A stretch of DNA of 50,598 nt from Microbulbifer mangrovi. GTDB lineage: Bacteria; Pseudomonadota; Gammaproteobacteria; Pseudomonadales; Cellvibrionaceae. Below are positions 15,736 through 23,650 of this stretch, in pieces. The notes beneath the pieces are model-generated. The model was given only the letters and a program-made list of their open reading frames with translations, was not told the DNA's origin and ran no database searches. The stretch covers positions 1-50,598 of the forward strand of contig NZ_LZDE01000332.1 of assembly GCF_002009015.1 (NCBI RefSeq), read 5' to 3'. Each line of letters begins with the position of its first letter. Position 1 is the first letter of the stretch. Made by a program: the position numbers and the translations under genes.

Positions 15736-18732
15736 TTAGAAATCCACGGTCAGGCCAAGCTGGTAAGCGGGGCCGTATGCTTCCACGTTGTACAGGATGC
15801 GACCGCCGGAATCGGCATTGCCGGAGAAGTACTGCTGGTCAACGTTATCGGACAGGTTCACCGCATCGAAGTAGGCGCGAACGCCGTCAGCTACACGGTA
15901 AGTGGCCTTGATATCGAAAGTCAGGGACTCGTCCTGGTACATGTCCGCCCACACGCGACAGTTCGCTGCGTAACCCAGCTCGGCGTCCGCAGAAATATCT
16001 GCCGCGGTACAACCGCCGATACGCTTCAGGATTTCGCTGGTGTAGTTGGCGATAAAGCGTACGGAGAAGTCATCGTTCTCCCAGCCCAGCGTCAGGTTAG
16101 CGGCGGTGTCTGCAGTCTCCGGCAGCTGAATGGAGCCGGCGCGCACGGAGTCGCCTACATTACCGTCACTGTTCTGCAGGGTCAGGTTGGACTGAACGAA
16201 AATGTTGTCCAGGTAGCGACCGATGTTGTGATCTTCCCACTGACCGTCGAAATAGTGGCTGAAGCTCAGCTCCATACCGTATACCTTGGCGGATTCACCG
16301 TTCAGGTAAGTATTGACGTTGGTCAGTTGGAGATCCGCCGGGATCTGGAACAGGTCTATCTGATCGATCGGCAGCGCAAACGGGGTGTCCGCAATATTCA
16401 TGCGGATACCGTTGGCATCAACGATGAAGTCCTTGATGTCCTTATAGAACAGCGCGCCTTCGAGGAAAGTGCTCTCGCCGTAATAGCTCAGGGACAGGTC
16501 GAGGTTGGTCGCGCGCATCGGATCCAGCGACGGGTTACCGATACGTACGGTGTTGTCACCGGACATGGCGAAGTTATCGCGCTGGTAATCGAGGTCACCG
16601 CGGGCGGAACCGATATCGTTCGGGTCTTCGTTACACTGGCCGACAAACTCGGAGTCTGGATCGGTGTTACAGAACACTACGCGATCGGTGACTTCGAAGA
16701 AGGCACGGCTTTTACCAAAGTCCGGGCGGGAAAAGCTGGTCCAGATGGATGCACGGCCCAGCAGGTTATCGCTCAGTTCGTGACGGTAATGCAGTGCGGG
16801 CAGGAAGATGCCGTAGTCGTTACCGGTCTGCTCCAGCGGCAGGGCGATATCCAGCGAGGTCAGGCCCTGGCTGTCTTCGTTGCGGTCGTTGCGCAGCGCC
16901 ATATAACCGGTAGAGGTGAAATCGGTATAGGCGTAACGCGCACCGGCGATCAGCGTCGCTTCCGGCAGCACCTGCATTTCAGCCATCAGGTAGGCCGCAG
17001 CAGTGTCTTCGGTGAGCTCGTAGTCGAGTCTGGTGGAATCCAGCTCTTTCTGTTCCGGGTCGTAATTGTCACCAATAGCGCGGGTGCCGTTGATCAGGCG
17101 CTCGGCATCCTCACGGGTAATTACCGCGTGGTCAAAGTTGTCGTTGACCGGAACATAAGTGGTGAAGTCTCCCAGGCGGGCACCCGCCAGGGTGATACAG
17201 TCCAGGTCCCCGGCACAACCGGCTACCGCACGGTCAAACGGCACGATGCTCGCGCGGTTTTTGTCGTTACTGCGGGTGCGCTGATTGACCTTCACACCAG
17301 TTTTCACGTAGTTCACCAGGCCCGCATCCCAGTCGTGACGCAGGTTGAAGGAGAACTGGTCAACGGCGTCTTTACGCAGGGAGTCTTCCAGGAACAGGTT
17401 GTCGTAGTTCAGGTTGGGCTGTTTTACCTTGCCGTACTGGTAACCGTTCGGGCCGGATACGGCGCCGGAGGCGATGGTGCCGTTCTCAACCAGCTCGTCG
17501 AGCTGCGGGCCGGAAATCAGCTGGCCATTCAGGAATTCATCACCGTAGCTGCCCAGAGCGTTCAGTTCACGCAGGCGGAACTGCACACGGCGGCCGTCCG
17601 GCTTGGCGTTTTCACTGCGCGAGGAAACTACTTCGTAGTCCATTTCCCAGCCGTCGCCAAAGCGGTTCTCACCGCCCAGTGCCACGGTGTCGGTGGTGAC
17701 TTCAGATTCCTGGATAAAGAATTGCTGCTGCAGGTCGACACTGCTGCCACCAAATACCTGATTGTCTTTATCGATAAAGGCCAGGTCTTCGTCACCGTTA
17801 TCCCAGTTAAAGCGATAGTATTCGCGCATGGCGATATCGTTGTCCGAGTAACTGGTGTGGTTCAACTTCAGGTGGTAGCGGCTGTCGTCGTTGGGTTGAT
17901 ACTCAACGTTCAGCAGGCCGGCCATACGCTCGCGCTCGGCGTTTTCCTCGTAGGTGGTGAATTCCCACGGAATAATCATCTGCTCGCCGCCCAGCTCCAC
18001 ATACTGGGGCAGCGTGGAGCTGTGGTGGCGAGTCTGGAAGCCGCGGGTTTTACGCTTTTCCCAGGAACCGGTGTAGGCAATACCGATGGTATCGTTCAGG
18101 AACAGGTTGGTGCCCTGCAGGGTGACCTTGGGAGAGTCTGCTTCGACCTGGTCCTGATAGTAGTTCTGCGCGCGGAACTTCAGGCTGGTTTTACCCCGGT
18201 CCAGCGCGGACAGGGTTTTCACGTTGATGGAACCACCGATCGCGTCCAGCTCCATATCCGGCGTTAAGGATTTGTTCACCTCGATGGACTGCAGTACGTC
18301 GGACGGCAGACTATCGAGGGAAAAGGCGCGGTCTTCCAGAGCCTCGTCGGTACCGCCACCGGCGTTTGCCATGGCACCGCCGTCCATACGTACACTCACC
18401 ATGCCGGCGCCAAGGCCGCGCAGGTTGACGAATTTACCTTCACCTTCGCTCTTCTGCAGAGTGATACCCGGCATACGCTGCAGCAATTCGGCCACGTTCT
18501 GGTCAGAGAAGTTACCGGCATCGTCCTGGGTGACAATGGAGCTGAAGTTGTCTTTACCGCGCTCGGCTGCACGTGCGTTCAGGTCAGCATTGCGCACGCC
18601 TTCTACATAAACTTCTTCCACAGCAGCACTGGAAGACTCTTCCTGCTGCTCCTGCTCCGCTTCCTGGGCTACCAGCGAGGCGGAAGTAGCCATGGCGATG
18701 GCCATGGCGAGAATCTGTTTCTTATAAGTCAT
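15736..18732 (-). CDS. TonB-dependent outer-membrane receptor, pectin-locus type
   Basis: 998 residues, start ATG at 18732 with GGGAGAG upstream. A signal peptide is followed by an acidic Gln/Glu-rich segment, then the TonB box region VEEVYVEGVRNADLNARAAERG. The plug domain reads DDAGNFSDQNVAELLQRMPGITLQKSEGEGKFVNLRGLG, and the barrel ends in an aromatic residue (YQLGLTVDF), as outer-membrane barrels do. It belongs to the large TonB-dependent receptors that import oligosaccharides in Alteromonadales/Cellvibrionales-type bacteria. It lies 122 bases after the surface lipoprotein gene and ahead of PL10. Predicted substrate: oligogalacturonides, from context. Confidence 0.92.
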   Translation of the reverse strand: MTYKKQILAMAIAMATSASLVAQEAEQEQQEESSSAAVEEVYVEGVRNADLNARAAERGKDNFSSIVTQDDAGNFSDQNVAELLQRMPGITLQKSEGEGKFVNLRGLGAGMVSVRMDGGAMANAGGGTDEALEDRAFSLDSLPSDVLQSIEVNKSLTPDMELDAIGGSINVKTLSALDRGKTSLKFRAQNYYQDQVEADSPKVTLQGTNLFLNDTIGIAYTGSWEKRKTRGFQTRHHSSTLPQYVELGGEQMIIPWEFTTYEENAERERMAGLLNVEYQPNDDSRYHLKLNHTSYSDNDIAMREYYRFNWDNGDEDLAFIDKDNQVFGGSSVDLQQQFFIQESEVTTDTVALGGENRFGDGWEMDYEVVSSRSENAKPDGRRVQFRLRELNALGSYGDEFLNGQLISGPQLDELVENGTIASGAVSGPNGYQYGKVKQPNLNYDNLFLEDSLRKDAVDQFSFNLRHDWDAGLVNYVKTGVKVNQRTRSNDKNRASIVPFDRAVAGCAGDLDCITLAGARLGDFTTYVPVNDNFDHAVITREDAERLINGTRAIGDNYDPEQKELDSTRLDYELTEDTAAAYLMAEMQVLPEATLIAGARYAYTDFTSTGYMALRNDRNEDSQGLTSLDIALPLEQTGNDYGIFLPALHYRHELSDNLLGRASIWTSFSRPDFGKSRAFFEVTDRVVFCNTDPDSEFVGQCNEDPNDIGSARGDLDYQRDNFAMSGDNTVRIGNPSLDPMRATNLDLSLSYYGESTFLEGALFYKDIKDFIVDANGIRMNIADTPFALPIDQIDLFQIPADLQLTNVNTYLNGESAKVYGMELSFSHYFDGQWEDHNIGRYLDNIFVQSNLTLQNSDGNVGDSVRAGSIQLPETADTAANLTLGWENDDFSVRFIANYTSEILKRIGGCTAADISADAELGYAANCRVWADMYQDESLTFDIKATYRVADGVRAYFDAVNLSDNVDQQYFSGNADSGGRILYNVEAYGPAYQLGLTVDF

Positions 18733-18797
18733 TTTGACTCTCCCATCGGTTTTAATAGGCCCCTTGTCCGTTGGGTCCACTTCGATGTTTTTTGAAG

Positions 18798-18826
18798 GCC
18801 GCCGGCCTGACACTTAGACCGGCGGC
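18798..18826. other. Intercistronic hairpin between lipoprotein and receptor genes
   Basis: GCCGCCGG (18798-18805) pairs perfectly with CCGGCGGC (18819-18826) around a 13-base loop. No T tract follows on the minus strand, so it does not look like a terminator. It may stabilise or process the mRNA between the two cistrons, or act as a weak attenuator. Confidence 0.55.
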
Positions 18827-18854
18827 TCACCTTTAGCTGGGCGATTCACGCAGC

Positions 18855-21404
18855 TTACTGGTAGCTCACCTTGAAGTTGTCGATCACGACCGGCATGCCT
18901 TCGGTACCGCTGTCGCAGCGAACCTGCAGGAAGGAGTTGGCGGTACCCAGATCACTTTCGATGGTGACGATGCCCAGCGGCTGATCGCCGTCAGCCAGTT
19001 GGGAAGCGTACTTCTCTACCAGCTTGGAGCTGCCACCGTGCAGGGACTTGCTGGAGCTTGAGGTATTGTTGTCCACATATACCTGACACTTGCCGCTTTC
19101 CACCGAGGTGTTGGGGTTCTCTGTCACCTCGAATGTGATCACGTAGGGCTTGCTCAGATCCAGATCGCCGCGGCCGGTAGTATCGGTATCCGCAGTGTCC
19201 ACATCCGGGGTGGCATCACCGATGGAGAAGCGCGCGTTGTGCAGGGCCAGGGTGCCAGCGGCAACGGTGATACGAGAGCTGCCACTGGTGACGTTGAACA
19301 TTGGCTTGCTCGCGTCACCAGACTGACCGCGGTACTCAGCGGTGAAGAAGTTGGTGCTTTCAGTTTCCGAGTCTTCCACCAGACCAACGCCGTTGAAGTT
19401 TTCTTCAAACGCCGCAGAGGCATCAGCACCGGCGTAAACGTCCAGCTCACCGATACCTGCGGGCAGCTCACCAACCAGCTCTTCGGCGGTCAGGCCCGCG
19501 GCAGTAGCGTTGTCGGTCCAAACCAGCCAGTCGACATTTGCGTAGAACTCACTGCTGGAACCTTCACCAATGCGCATGCGGCTGCTGGAAGAACCACCGT
19601 CGCGACCGTTACCGGTAAAGCTGGCAACTTCCACACCGTCGCGGTAGATGGTCGCGGTGATGTAGTCGGTGGTAGTGGCCGGATCAACCACGGTAAAGGC
19701 CACCTGATAGGTGTGGTAACCATCGCTCATGTCCATATCCACTTCCGCGGTAGAGTCATCAGACAGGAACTTATCCAGCTGAATCTTGCTACCGTCCGGA
19801 CGCAGGATGGTTTTGATACGCGCGGGACCGCGATCGACAATGCCGCCGTCACCGAGGTGAGTTTCGATTTCGAAACCACGCGCACCCTGGGATGCCGCAA
19901 AGGAAGTATCGATACGGGTTACGAAGGTGAAGTGCTTCGGATAAGTGGTGGCATCACCAACGATGACGTCGTTCAGGTCACCAACCGGCTTGGCGTCCGC
20001 GCCAATGGTATCCAGGGTCATGATGCCCAGATCGTCGCTGGTGAAGAACGGCAGTTCGTCTTCGCCAAATTCGAAGCTGGTCGCTTCACTACCGTTGATT
20101 ACCACAGCGCCCAGCTCGCCCGGGTGCATACAACCATCGTATACATTCCACAGGATGCTGTTGGTCGCAGACGGATCGACAGAGGTGGTCGGGGAGCAGT
20201 TATCGCCAACCGGTGCTTCCGGAGTTGCCATGGCGGCCTCACTCCATTCGCCGGCACCGACATTGTTCACCGCGCGTACCCATACGTTGTAGGTACTGCC
20301 ATTTTCCAGCTCAGTCAGCGTGGTGCTGGTCTCGGTCAGGCCTTCAACGGTGTCCGCCACGGTCACATCGTCGCCAGTGCTGTAGGCCACGTCGTAGCTG
20401 ATGGCACCAATGGCGGAAGCCCAGCTGACGGCGATCTGCGCGTCGGTAGCAAACAGGCTCGGCGCTTCCGGCGCATCCGGCGCGGTAGCCGGCTGGAATA
20501 CGGTACAAGCAGGCAGGTCGCCCTGGGTGTCGTCTTCCTGGCGCTCAACCAGCAGGTCGTCGAAGATTACCGAGCTGCCGCCTTCCACGCGGAACTGCAG
20601 GAAGGAGGTCGCGGTACCTACCTGAGATGGGCGCACGTCTTTTACTTCACCGCCCTGCTCAAAAGTAATATCACCCGGCACATTGATCTGTACGCGCTTG
20701 CCCGGGATCAGGTCTGCGGCCGGTACGTTGAAAATCCGCGAACCGGAACCACCGCCACCCCACACGGAGTTGGCTTCGCCGGAGGTGTTGTTATCCACAT
20801 ACACCTGCATGTTGCGGCTACCGGAAGCATCTTTCACACAGAACGAAATCCGGTATGGCTGGCTCAGGTCCAGTTCACCCCAGGTGGTTACGTCGTCGGA
20901 AGTGGTGGTGTCTTTTTTCGGATCCGCATCGTCGATATCCGGGCGGGTTTGGCCCACAGCAAAACGACCGGTATCCAGCAGCATGGCCGGGTTGCCGTTG
21001 TCGCTGACGATCCCCATCTGATCCAGGGAAACTTCAACGCCGTCTGCAGGGTTGTCATTCAGGAAGAAACAGCAGGTGGGATAGTAGAAAGACGGCCACG
21101 CGTCTTCCGCATTGTTGGCGTCGAGCGCCTTGTATTCCTGGCTGAAGAAGAATTGCGTATCCGCTTCGTCAAAGTTGACGAAAAGGTCGTCACCAAAATT
21201 TTCGGAAAGGATCGGGCCTTCGGCGCCACCGCCGGATGAGCCGCCACTGGAAGAGCTGCCACCGGAAGAACTGCTGGAAACCGGCGGTGGAGTGGTAACC
21301 ACGTCCCCCTGGTTATTTTCATCAGCACCACCGCCGCCACACGCGGTCAGTGTCCCCATAATGCACAGTGCGAGTGCGGACTTTGCCCAAGGTAAAGGTT
21401 TCAT
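18855..21404 (-). CDS. Large surface lipoprotein with FN3 and repeated beta-sandwich modules, no recognised catalytic domain
   Basis: 849 residues, ATG at 21404 with AAGGGGTGAG upstream. A lipobox LTAC at about residue 22 and a short Ser/Gly linker follow. Module A (~70-300) contains DLSQPYRISFCV, MQVYVDNNTSG and SFLQFRVEG...FDDLLVE. A fibronectin type III domain (~310-405) follows, then a concanavalin-like region (~415-655, ending in a YANVDWLVWTDN motif). Module A' (~670-849) repeats DLSKPYVITFEV, CQVYVDNNTSS and SFLQVRCDS. The same module ends the next-door PL1 lyase. No lyase, hydrolase or esterase motif was seen. With the TonB receptor 122 bases downstream, a surface glycan-binding role, comparable in function to SusD-type proteins, is a reasonable inference. 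An undescribed enzyme remains possible. Confidence 0.8.
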   Translation of the reverse strand: MKPLPWAKSALALCIMGTLTACGGGGADENNQGDVVTTPPPVSSSSSGGSSSSGGSSGGGAEGPILSENFGDDLFVNFDEADTQFFFSQEYKALDANNAEDAWPSFYYPTCCFFLNDNPADGVEVSLDQMGIVSDNGNPAMLLDTGRFAVGQTRPDIDDADPKKDTTTSDDVTTWGELDLSQPYRISFCVKDASGSRNMQVYVDNNTSGEANSVWGGGGSGSRIFNVPAADLIPGKRVQINVPGDITFEQGGEVKDVRPSQVGTATSFLQFRVEGGSSVIFDDLLVERQEDDTQGDLPACTVFQPATAPDAPEAPSLFATDAQIAVSWASAIGAISYDVAYSTGDDVTVADTVEGLTETSTTLTELENGSTYNVWVRAVNNVGAGEWSEAAMATPEAPVGDNCSPTTSVDPSATNSILWNVYDGCMHPGELGAVVINGSEATSFEFGEDELPFFTSDDLGIMTLDTIGADAKPVGDLNDVIVGDATTYPKHFTFVTRIDTSFAASQGARGFEIETHLGDGGIVDRGPARIKTILRPDGSKIQLDKFLSDDSTAEVDMDMSDGYHTYQVAFTVVDPATTTDYITATIYRDGVEVASFTGNGRDGGSSSSRMRIGEGSSSEFYANVDWLVWTDNATAAGLTAEELVGELPAGIGELDVYAGADASAAFEENFNGVGLVEDSETESTNFFTAEYRGQSGDASKPMFNVTSGSSRITVAAGTLALHNARFSIGDATPDVDTADTDTTGRGDLDLSKPYVITFEVTENPNTSVESGKCQVYVDNNTSSSSKSLHGGSSKLVEKYASQLADGDQPLGIVTIESDLGTANSFLQVRCDSGTEGMPVVIDNFKVSYQ

Positions 21405-21514
21405 GCTCACCCCTTCTCTCTCTTTGTCAGTCGTTATTTTTATGAGCCTGGTTACATCCCCCGGATGCCGCACTTATTTGGTGCGGTAACCACCCAGGCC
21501 CAGTTCTAATACTT

Positions 21515-21574
21515 ATTGGTTTGGCAATCTAACCAGATTGGTTTGGCATATACAACCGTTAGTACCAATTGGTA
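21515..21574. promoter_or_regulatory. 22-bp tandem repeat and palindrome cluster upstream of the surface lipoprotein
   Basis: ATTGGTTTGGCA occurs at 21515-21526 and again at 21537-21548, exactly 22 bp (two helical turns) apart. The perfect 12-bp palindrome TACCAATTGGTA follows at 21563-21574. They lie 110-190 bases upstream of the lipoprotein start. The TGG/CCA arms recall the sites in front of other pectin genes. They look like binding sites for a dimeric regulator not encoded here. Confidence 0.55.
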
Positions 21575-21701
21575 ATGAAGATATTTGTGACTTGGGTCAG
21601 ACAGGCGGAATTTCGCTCTTTTCCGCACAATTAGTGGGCAAAAACACCGTTTTTTGTAGTTTAACTACATTGGTGGTGAGCTGTAGCGGGGTATCGGAAG
21701 C

Positions 21702-21732
21702 AGAAAAGCACCACACAAAGCGGTGCTTTTCT
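21702..21732 (-). terminator. Terminator of the PL1 lyase gene
   Basis: AGAAAAGCACC pairs perfectly over 11 bp with GGTGCTTTTCT. On the minus strand the stem ends in TTTTCT. It lies about 50 bases after the PL1 stop at 21784. Confidence 0.75.
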
Positions 21733-21783
21733 GAGCAAATGCGGTCAGGCCACAATTTGGTGCGCCTGACCAAAAGAGCGGAT

Positions 21784-23577
21784 TCAGGGAGCAGTCTCAA
21801 TCAACAGATCATCCACTACGACTGTGGCGCCGCTTTCAGTGCGCAGTGTGATAAATGAGTTGGCACTGGCGGTCAGGCCAGGCACGGTGTAGGTCTGGCC
21901 GGGCACCAGGTCACTGATCAGCACCTGATGGAACTTCGAGCTGCTGCCCCAGATCGAGTTGCCACTGGACGGAGTGTTGTTGTCCACGTAGATCTGGAAG
22001 TTGCGGCTGGTATCGTCACCGATGCTGACCACGGTAAACGTGATCTGCCAGGGCACGCTCAGGTCGAACACACCGGTATTGCTGTCGCCACTGGTGGTGC
22101 TTACTTCCGGCGTGGTGTTGCCGATCGAAACCCGACTGCCGGTGAGGCTGAGCGCGCCGCTCTGGATTTCCGCGGTGCCGGTGACACGGTAGTACATGGG
22201 CGTACCTTCTCCCGGGGCACCGGTAAGATCGCGGTAGCTGTTGCTGAAAAAGCCCGCGGTATCGGTGGCGAAGTTCTCCGCGTAGGGCAGCGCCACATCC
22301 TCGGCGATCGGCTCTTCCTCTACCGGCACGTCATCTTGCGGAGTAACCGGGTCGGGAATCTCCAAATCCGATTGGTCCAGCTTGCCCCTTCCCGCATTGG
22401 CAATAACGTAGTCTTTCAGTCCATCTGTAGCGTCCAGGGTGTAGGGGTAAGGTACGGTATAGGAGGATGTGGATTCCCCATCTTCGGCGGTGATATCGGT
22501 TCCGCCTCCGCTGGTCCAGGTCACGCCGCTACCGAAAACATTGCCGCTGAGATTCCAGTAACCAATCACGTCGGAATAAAACGACACAATCGGGTTCTGG
22601 GTATTTTCGAAAATATTGTTTTCGATCAGCATCTCGGCACCGGCGCGGGAGTTGATCGCGGTGGAGCGGATGTTGTTGTAGTAGTTGTTGTACACATGGC
22701 CCTTACCGTGACGGTACAGCGGCACACGGGATTCCAGGTTTTCGAATCGGTTGTGGTGGAAAGTGATCAGTCGGTCCGTATCCGGATTGGTGTCGTTCTC
22801 GGTGTGTCCGTGCAGGGAGGTTTTCCACGAGTCGTGCAGATAGTTATACGACAGGGTGATGTAGCGGGCACCGCTCTTCGAATCAATCAGGCCGTCGTAG
22901 TAGTTCTTGTCTACATTCAGCGAGCTGTAAAGTTCACAGTGATCGATCCAGATATGGCTGGTAGTGGAGCCATCGTCGTCCCCTTCGATACTGATCGCAT
23001 CCTTTTCCTCACCGGGCCAGGCCTCATGGAACAGCAGGTTCTGCACGATGATGTTGTTCGCGCGGCGGATAGAGAGACCGATCCCATCAAACTCGCCGTT
23101 CTCCCCCACCCCGATCAATGAAACGTTATCCATATCCTTGATCTGGATACTGGTGCCGGTACCGGTATTGAAGTCGGTGATGGTGCCGTCGATATAGATG
23201 GTCACCGGCTGGCTCGCGCTCCTGGCTTCGTCCAGCTTGTCCTGCAGGTCGGCACCGTTGTTGACCGTATACACCAGGCCACCGGCGCCGCCGGTCAGGT
23301 TGTACTCGTAGCCTGCGAAACCACCGTCGATACTTTCGCTACCTGCACCGGAGGAGGAGCCGGAACTGCTGGAGGAACCGGAAGAGCTCGACGAGCTGCT
23401 GGATGAACTGCCGCCCGATGAGGAACTGGAAGAACTGCTCGACGAGCTACTTGAAGACGAGCTCGAAGATGAACTGGACGAACTGCTGCCGCTGTCACCA
23501 CTGCCGCCACCACCGCCACAGGCGGTGAGACCGGCGGCAAGCACCAGGGCCAGCAAAGCGTGTAGTGAACTTTGCAT
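21784..23577 (-). CDS. PL1 pectate lyase lipoprotein with C-terminal beta-sandwich module
   Basis: 597 residues, AGGAA 8 bases before the ATG. A lipobox LTAC near residue 20 and a Ser-rich linker (~27-77) come first. The PL1 parallel beta-helix (~85-400) has IWIDHCELYSS, YDGLIDSKSGARYITLSYNYLHDSWKTSLHGH and ITFHHNRFENLESRVPLYRHGKGHVYNNYY, which carry the Ca-binding acidic residues and the catalytic arginine region. A Pro/Glu linker (~405-425) leads to a C-terminal module (~428-597) with DLSVPWQITFTV, FQIYVDNNTPSSGNS and VVVDDLLIE. This module is shared twice with the neighbouring lipoprotein. Predicted reaction: endo-cleavage of polygalacturonate at the cell surface. Confidence 0.93.
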   Translation of the reverse strand: MQSSLHALLALVLAAGLTACGGGGGSGDSGSSSSSSSSSSSSSSSSSSSSSSSSGGSSSSSSSSSSGSSSSSGSSSGAGSESIDGGFAGYEYNLTGGAGGLVYTVNNGADLQDKLDEARSASQPVTIYIDGTITDFNTGTGTSIQIKDMDNVSLIGVGENGEFDGIGLSIRRANNIIVQNLLFHEAWPGEEKDAISIEGDDDGSTTSHIWIDHCELYSSLNVDKNYYDGLIDSKSGARYITLSYNYLHDSWKTSLHGHTENDTNPDTDRLITFHHNRFENLESRVPLYRHGKGHVYNNYYNNIRSTAINSRAGAEMLIENNIFENTQNPIVSFYSDVIGYWNLSGNVFGSGVTWTSGGGTDITAEDGESTSSYTVPYPYTLDATDGLKDYVIANAGRGKLDQSDLEIPDPVTPQDDVPVEEEPIAEDVALPYAENFATDTAGFFSNSYRDLTGAPGEGTPMYYRVTGTAEIQSGALSLTGSRVSIGNTTPEVSTTSGDSNTGVFDLSVPWQITFTVVSIGDDTSRNFQIYVDNNTPSSGNSIWGSSSKFHQVLISDLVPGQTYTVPGLTASANSFITLRTESGATVVVDDLLIETAP

Positions 23578-23608
23578 ATCAATTATTCCTGATTAAAAGA
23601 TCTGAAGC

Positions 23609-23630
23609 GCCCCGCGATTTTTCGCGGGGC
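23609..23630. terminator. Strong GC hairpin between CE8 and PL1 genes
   Basis: GCCCCGCGA (23609-23617) pairs with TCGCGGGGC (23622-23630) around four T. The T tract follows on the plus strand (23631-23635), while both flanking genes run on the minus strand. On the minus strand it would be a stem without a clear T tail. It may be a weak terminator or a processing element between the two lyase/esterase cistrons. Confidence 0.55.
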
Positions 23631-23650
23631 TTTTTGGGTTACGGATTTGT

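Larger units (their letters stand above)
21405..21783. other. Intergenic region between PL1 and lipoprotein genes
   Basis: This region has no gene. It holds the PL1-proximal terminator-like stem (21702-21732) and the repeat/palindrome cluster (21515-21574) in front of the lipoprotein gene, so that gene probably has its own promoter here. Confidence 0.55.

Noticed and set aside
15304-18267. Very long plus-strand open frame opposite the TonB receptor and PL10 linker
   Set aside because: It is antisense to a clear TonB receptor and a poly-Ser linker, has Glu/Leu runs that mirror Ser codons, and shows no family features. It is a shadow of the GC-rich codon pattern.
19239-21239. Plus-strand open frame of ~666 codons opposite the surface lipoprotein
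   Set aside because: The minus-strand gene has a ribosome binding site, lipobox and repeated modules; the plus-strand translation has none of these.
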